In this document: one piece after another, positions 60,127 through 62,994 of the stretch
Numbering within the stretch: position 1 is the first letter of the stretch
Layout: the number at the start of each line of letters is the position of its first letter
Program-made: the position numbers and the translations under genes
Notes under the pieces: model-generated
The model's database searches: none
Told to the model about the DNA's origin: nothing
The model's input: only the letters and a program-made list of their open reading frames with translations
NCBI GenBank assembly: GCA_011524645.1
Contig: WTJY01000163.1
Location: 1-62,994 of the forward strand
Length of the DNA stretch: 62,994 nucleotides
From: Anaerolineales bacterium
Lineage (GTDB): Bacteria; Chloroflexota; Anaerolineae; Promineifilales; Promineifilaceae
Direction of reading: 5' to 3'

Positions 60127-61179
60127 TTAAACCAACAATTTCGCTTTCAAATGCTCCCGTACCTCATCCCCAACCCCACAACGCTCACGAATATAGGTAT
60201 CTATCGAGCCATATGTCCGGTCGATATGGGCGAATGTCTCCCGCAACACGGCCGGATTTGCTGTCAATAGTGGAAACAGGTGCCGCGTTTTCAATCCGAA
60301 ATAAGCCAGTCGATCCGCATCCTTTTTAATCGCCTCCAGCAACTTCAAATAATCGATGTTGCTCAACGTATATTCATCAATAATCGTCTGACGCGGCACA
60401 CCCAAAATATGAAGCAACAGCGCGATCGAAATACCGGTCCGATCTTTTCCAGCCGTGCAGTGAATTAAAGTCGGCCGTTCTTCATCGGTCGCCACCCGCT
60501 GCAACACATTCCCAAACGCGCTCGCCCGTTTCGTCACCAGCCGGTCGATATAAATCTCATTGAGCCATATCTTTTCAATTCGATTTCGCCGAAACAAAAA
60601 GGTCCGCAACCATTTTCCGGAACGGCCGTGTTGCTCATAAATCGGCTGATGCTGATAAATATGGGCCATCTCGGCCGGAATATTGTTTTCCTTACTAATC
60701 TTTTCGCTACTCGTGCGCAAGTCGAGCACCGTCTTGATCTCTAGCCCAGAGAAATTTGTCCAGTCGGCCGCTGTAAAATCCCCCAACGCCCCAGACCGAT
60801 AAACTTGCCCCCATCGTACCTGATGCCCCGAAACCGTCTGATAGCCACCAATATCCCGAAAATGAATCCCTTTCTCAAACGGCAAAAAGCGACGCGCAAC
60901 TTGTAACGGTGGCCCCCCATTCTCAAACTCAACCGTAAAGAGCTGCCGATTCTCACCGGCCGCTTCAGCCATCTCTGGTCCAGTGACGAATCGATTATTT
61001 TCAGTCACACCAACACGTTGATTGTCCGCTTCTGGTGCCAGCATCGGCCGTGCATACACCGTGCCGCTCCCCAAACGTTCGTCCCATTCGAGTGCATCCG
61101 GCTGGTTACTCTCTGTCACATACCGAATCGCCACCTCTGGATAAGTGATAAAGTCGTACGCATTTTGTTGATGATCCAT
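60127..61179 (-). CDS. Tyrosine phosphatase family protein (Y_phosphatase3 type)
   Basis: I chose the ATG giving MDHQQNAYDFITYPEV (350 residues). The catalytic loop HCTAGKDRTG is complete, preceded by FRDIGGYQT and LDLRTSSEK, typical of the family; the C-terminus has IDEYTLSNIDYLK. These proteins dephosphorylate tyrosine or phosphoinositide-like substrates. The first ~75 residues (before LPFEKGIHFRDIGG) form a beta-rich N-terminal domain. It converges with the FAD subunit gene. The strand composition changes near this gene. Confidence 0.88.
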   Translation of the reverse strand: MDHQQNAYDFITYPEVAIRYVTESNQPDALEWDERLGSGTVYARPMLAPEADNQRVGVTENNRFVTGPEMAEAAGENRQLFTVEFENGGPPLQVARRFLPFEKGIHFRDIGGYQTVSGHQVRWGQVYRSGALGDFTAADWTNFSGLEIKTVLDLRTSSEKISKENNIPAEMAHIYQHQPIYEQHGRSGKWLRTFLFRRNRIEKIWLNEIYIDRLVTKRASAFGNVLQRVATDEERPTLIHCTAGKDRTGISIALLLHILGVPRQTIIDEYTLSNIDYLKLLEAIKKDADRLAYFGLKTRHLFPLLTANPAVLRETFAHIDRTYGSIDTYIRERCGVGDEVREHLKAKLLV

Positions 61180-61442
61180 GAATATATGTCCAATTTTGTG
61201 TTTATGCTGGTCAAATTTATTACATCTTTCGTATAATAGTAAAAGATGAAGTGCTATTAGCTTGCGGCAATAATTCAGCCACAATAATAGGCATTTTTCA
61301 CAACCTACACGATAGTACGTCTTATATCTCAATAGTTTCTAGTGAAACTTATATATCAAAGTTGTTCTCAAAGCTGTAAATATCCTTGTCGCTATTAAAA
61401 AATATCGCAAGGAAGAGAATTTATCTATTTCTTCTAGAGGTT

Positions 61443-62093
61443 ATGATGACTGTGTTATCTGCAAATGAAAATTTAAAACCAAACCAATTCATTCCAGACC
61501 GTATTTTTACCCATCCAGATCATATTTTTTATGACCAACGCCTCCTTGCTTACATGGCGCGGCGCTTGTCCCTCTTGTTTGAAACGGGTCAAATGACACC
61601 CCATCATCCCCGCATGTCCACCTTAAATCTGATTGAGCCAGACGGCCGGAGCCATCGTATCATCGTCGCGCGCCCCAAAGAACTAACATGTGCCTCCGAG
61701 CTAACGGTCGTCGGATTCTTTGGCCAACGCCGTGTTCATGGTGTTGAGCATCTACCGATGGACTCAACAGACCACTTACTCGTCGAAACGATGCGTGACC
61801 ACGATGGCTTATATAGTTACAGTACTCAAGAACTAACTTGTGGCAACTTCGTCAATCTTGTGATCTTTCGCGATGAGGAAGCGAAGAACTTTTGGGGCCG
61901 CTGTCCGGTACACGCTCGCTTCGCCCATGAGATTTCACCACAATACTATTACACCATTCGTATCTACAACGGGCACTTACCCAACGGATTGCCGAAAAGT
62001 GATCAGTTGGCTTTACAGTCGGTCAAATATTACGATTATCAATCACAACCGATGTGGCAAGCCGCTCGGCAGCTCCCCAACACGCTTCATTAG
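61443..62093 (+). CDS. Unknown protein paired with a PhnD-like protein
   Basis: I chose the ATG at 61443 (216 residues), just after AGAGG. The product has no signal or membrane segment. It is mixed alpha/beta, with LIEPDGRSHRIIVARP, VVGFFGQRRVHG and LVIFRDEEAKNFWGRCPVH; the last could be a small ligand pocket with several His and Tyr residues. It lies 6 bp before the PhnD-like gene, so they are one operon. I do not recognise the family. Confidence 0.78.
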   Translation: MMTVLSANENLKPNQFIPDRIFTHPDHIFYDQRLLAYMARRLSLLFETGQMTPHHPRMSTLNLIEPDGRSHRIIVARPKELTCASELTVVGFFGQRRVHGVEHLPMDSTDHLLVETMRDHDGLYSYSTQELTCGNFVNLVIFRDEEAKNFWGRCPVHARFAHEISPQYYYTIRIYNGHLPNGLPKSDQLALQSVKYYDYQSQPMWQAARQLPNTLH

Positions 62094-62099
62094 TGCCCC

Positions 62100-62903
62100 A
62101 TGCCCCCACTCCGCATCACCACCTGTCAAGCTGAAAACACACATGTCATGACGGCCGCGCTGGCGGCCGCCCTACAAGAAAAACTTGACATACCGGTTGA
62201 ATATATCATCCATCTCAACTGGCATGATCGCTACCAAGCGATCACGACGGGTGACATCGACCTAGCTTGGATTTGTAGCTGGCCGTTCGTCTACTGGCAA
62301 ACATGGACCACTCGGCCAGTTCGGCCGCTCGTCGCCCCAGTCATGCGCGGTGCGCGCTACAAAAGTCAGCCCCGCTACTTTTCAGACATCATTGTCCGGC
62401 AAGACACCCCTTACACGATATTTAGTAACTTAAAAGGGACCCACTTTGCTTATAACTACCTGGAATCCCAATCCGGGCATCATGTGGTGTGTACCCATTT
62501 GCGTCAGCAAGGAGCAGATTCTAGCTTTTTTAGTCAGACTAGCGCGACAGGCTCCCATAGCGAATCGATCCGCGCCGTTCAGACCGGCCGTGCCGACGCA
62601 GCCGCGATCGACAGCACCCTCTATGATTGGTATCGTTATCACCATCCCGAGCAAACCGCCTCATTGCGCACCATCGCCCAGCTCGGCCCCTCTCCCATGC
62701 CACCGATCATCGCTCATCATTCGTTGGACCTTTTTCTGGCACAAGACATTATCGATCTATTGAGTCAGCTCCACACAGATCCCTATTGGGCCGCTACCTT
62801 TACCGAAGCGATCATCTCCCATTTTACCCCTGTGCAAGAAGCAAATTACCGGCCGATTCGCACCGCATTTGAGCAAATCGCCAAGATGAATCTGGCTCAA
62901 TAA
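62100..62903 (+). CDS. PhnD-like phosphate/phosphonate-binding protein without signal peptide
   Basis: The 267-residue protein has the PhnD/type 2 binding-protein pattern: LDIPVEYIIHLNWHDRYQAI, GDIDLAWICSWPFVYW, FSNLKGTHFAYNYLESQSGH and GRADAAAIDSTLYDW. The domain begins at residue 5, with no signal peptide or lipobox, so it would stay in the cytoplasm unless a start further upstream is used. No permease genes are visible. Together with the preceding gene it may be a cytoplasmic sensor. Confidence 0.85.
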   Translation: MPPLRITTCQAENTHVMTAALAAALQEKLDIPVEYIIHLNWHDRYQAITTGDIDLAWICSWPFVYWQTWTTRPVRPLVAPVMRGARYKSQPRYFSDIIVRQDTPYTIFSNLKGTHFAYNYLESQSGHHVVCTHLRQQGADSSFFSQTSATGSHSESIRAVQTGRADAAAIDSTLYDWYRYHHPEQTASLRTIAQLGPSPMPPIIAHHSLDLFLAQDIIDLLSQLHTDPYWAATFTEAIISHFTPVQEANYRPIRTAFEQIAKMNLAQ

Positions 62904-62974
62904 ATCGCTCAAACAACAACACAAAAACATAACTACTCTTGTCGGATTTGGTGGGAGCTGATCAATTAACGATT

Positions 62975-62994
62975 GTCATTCCCACGAAGGTGGG
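62975..62994. other. Start of a short palindromic repeat cut by the right edge
   Basis: The last 20 bases read GTCATTCCCACGAAGGTGGG, a 5-bp stem CCCAC-GAAG-GTGGG. This is the beginning of a common dispersed bacterial repeat type. The remainder lies outside the window. Confidence 0.4.

Noticed and set aside
60106-61442. A dif recombination site at the skew switch
   Set aside because: The intergenic sequences show no convincing XerC/XerD half-site pair.

Overview
The window reads as a chromosomal segment of a bacterium with about 47% GC, most likely a member of the Chloroflexota (an Anaerolineae/Caldilineae-like filament). This assignment is an inference. It rests on the mix of STAND/EAD and TPR-CHAT proteins, the many lipoproteins and secreted proteases, an exported protein ending in a YLPLI-type tail, and multi-GAF hybrid kinases. 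The palindrome CGGCCG is strongly iterated throughout (six copies in the first 1.4 kb). Three short non-autonomous elements with CAG-type terminal repeats and perfect 9-bp target duplications (2774-2979, 5115-5272, 37447-37609) and a second family of G-rich palindromic repeats are scattered between genes. No rRNA, tRNA, CRISPR array or transposase gene was recognised.

1-13 kb is a regulatory and proteolytic region. A STAND-like machine is split into an ATPase with an internal death-like EAD (1547-2680) and a TPR protein running off the left edge (<1-1417). A membrane-anchored subtilase and a small lipoprotein follow. Then come an ECF-like sigma factor, a zinc-finger putative anti-sigma, a TPR-CHAT protease, a subtilase lipoprotein and another lipoprotein. 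Three of these lipoprotein genes share one ECF-type promoter with exactly the same 12-bp spacer (4200-4228, 9778-9806, 11706-11734). This suggests a self-contained CHAT-protease/sigma regulon that deploys surface lipoproteins.

13-18.6 kb is the conserved rpmH-rnpA-yidD-yidC-jag block on the minus strand, with a PQQ-propeller lipoprotein between yidD and yidC. It has an unusually long L34, a strong promoter and a terminator-like hairpin in the rpmH leader. murA lies upstream and carries Asp instead of the catalytic Cys, which predicts fosfomycin resistance. dnaA is not adjacent.

18.6-32.4 kb carries a receiver-kinase hybrid, a CAAX protease-like membrane protein, a large lipoprotein, a VOC protein, a 1251-residue secreted metalloprotease, tadA, an M48 protease operon and two unknown membrane proteins. 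32.4-37.3 kb is a complete serine biosynthesis set (serB, aminotransferase, two serA genes). The short SerA looks catalytically intact. The long, ACT-bearing SerA has lost three active-site residues, so catalysis and feedback sensing may sit on separate subunits.

38-41 kb has an inositol monophosphatase-like enzyme, a solute-binding lipoprotein with an Ala-rich stalk, and an EamA transporter. 42.3-52 kb is a two-component cluster of two lone receivers, a 1508-residue multi-GAF kinase, a receiver-kinase and, translationally coupled to the large kinase, a threonine synthase-like enzyme fused to an intact receiver domain. That enzyme is the only recognisable output domain in the cluster. A further lone receiver, a YbaK protein and a DUF2459 protein follow.

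53-63 kb carries argS-dgkA, an AraC regulator divergent from a PaoABC-like molybdenum hydroxylase, a tyrosine phosphatase, and a two-gene unit with a PhnD-like protein lacking a signal peptide. Near 60.1-60.3 kb the plus strand changes from G-rich to C-rich regardless of gene direction. A replication terminus or an inversion edge would explain this.
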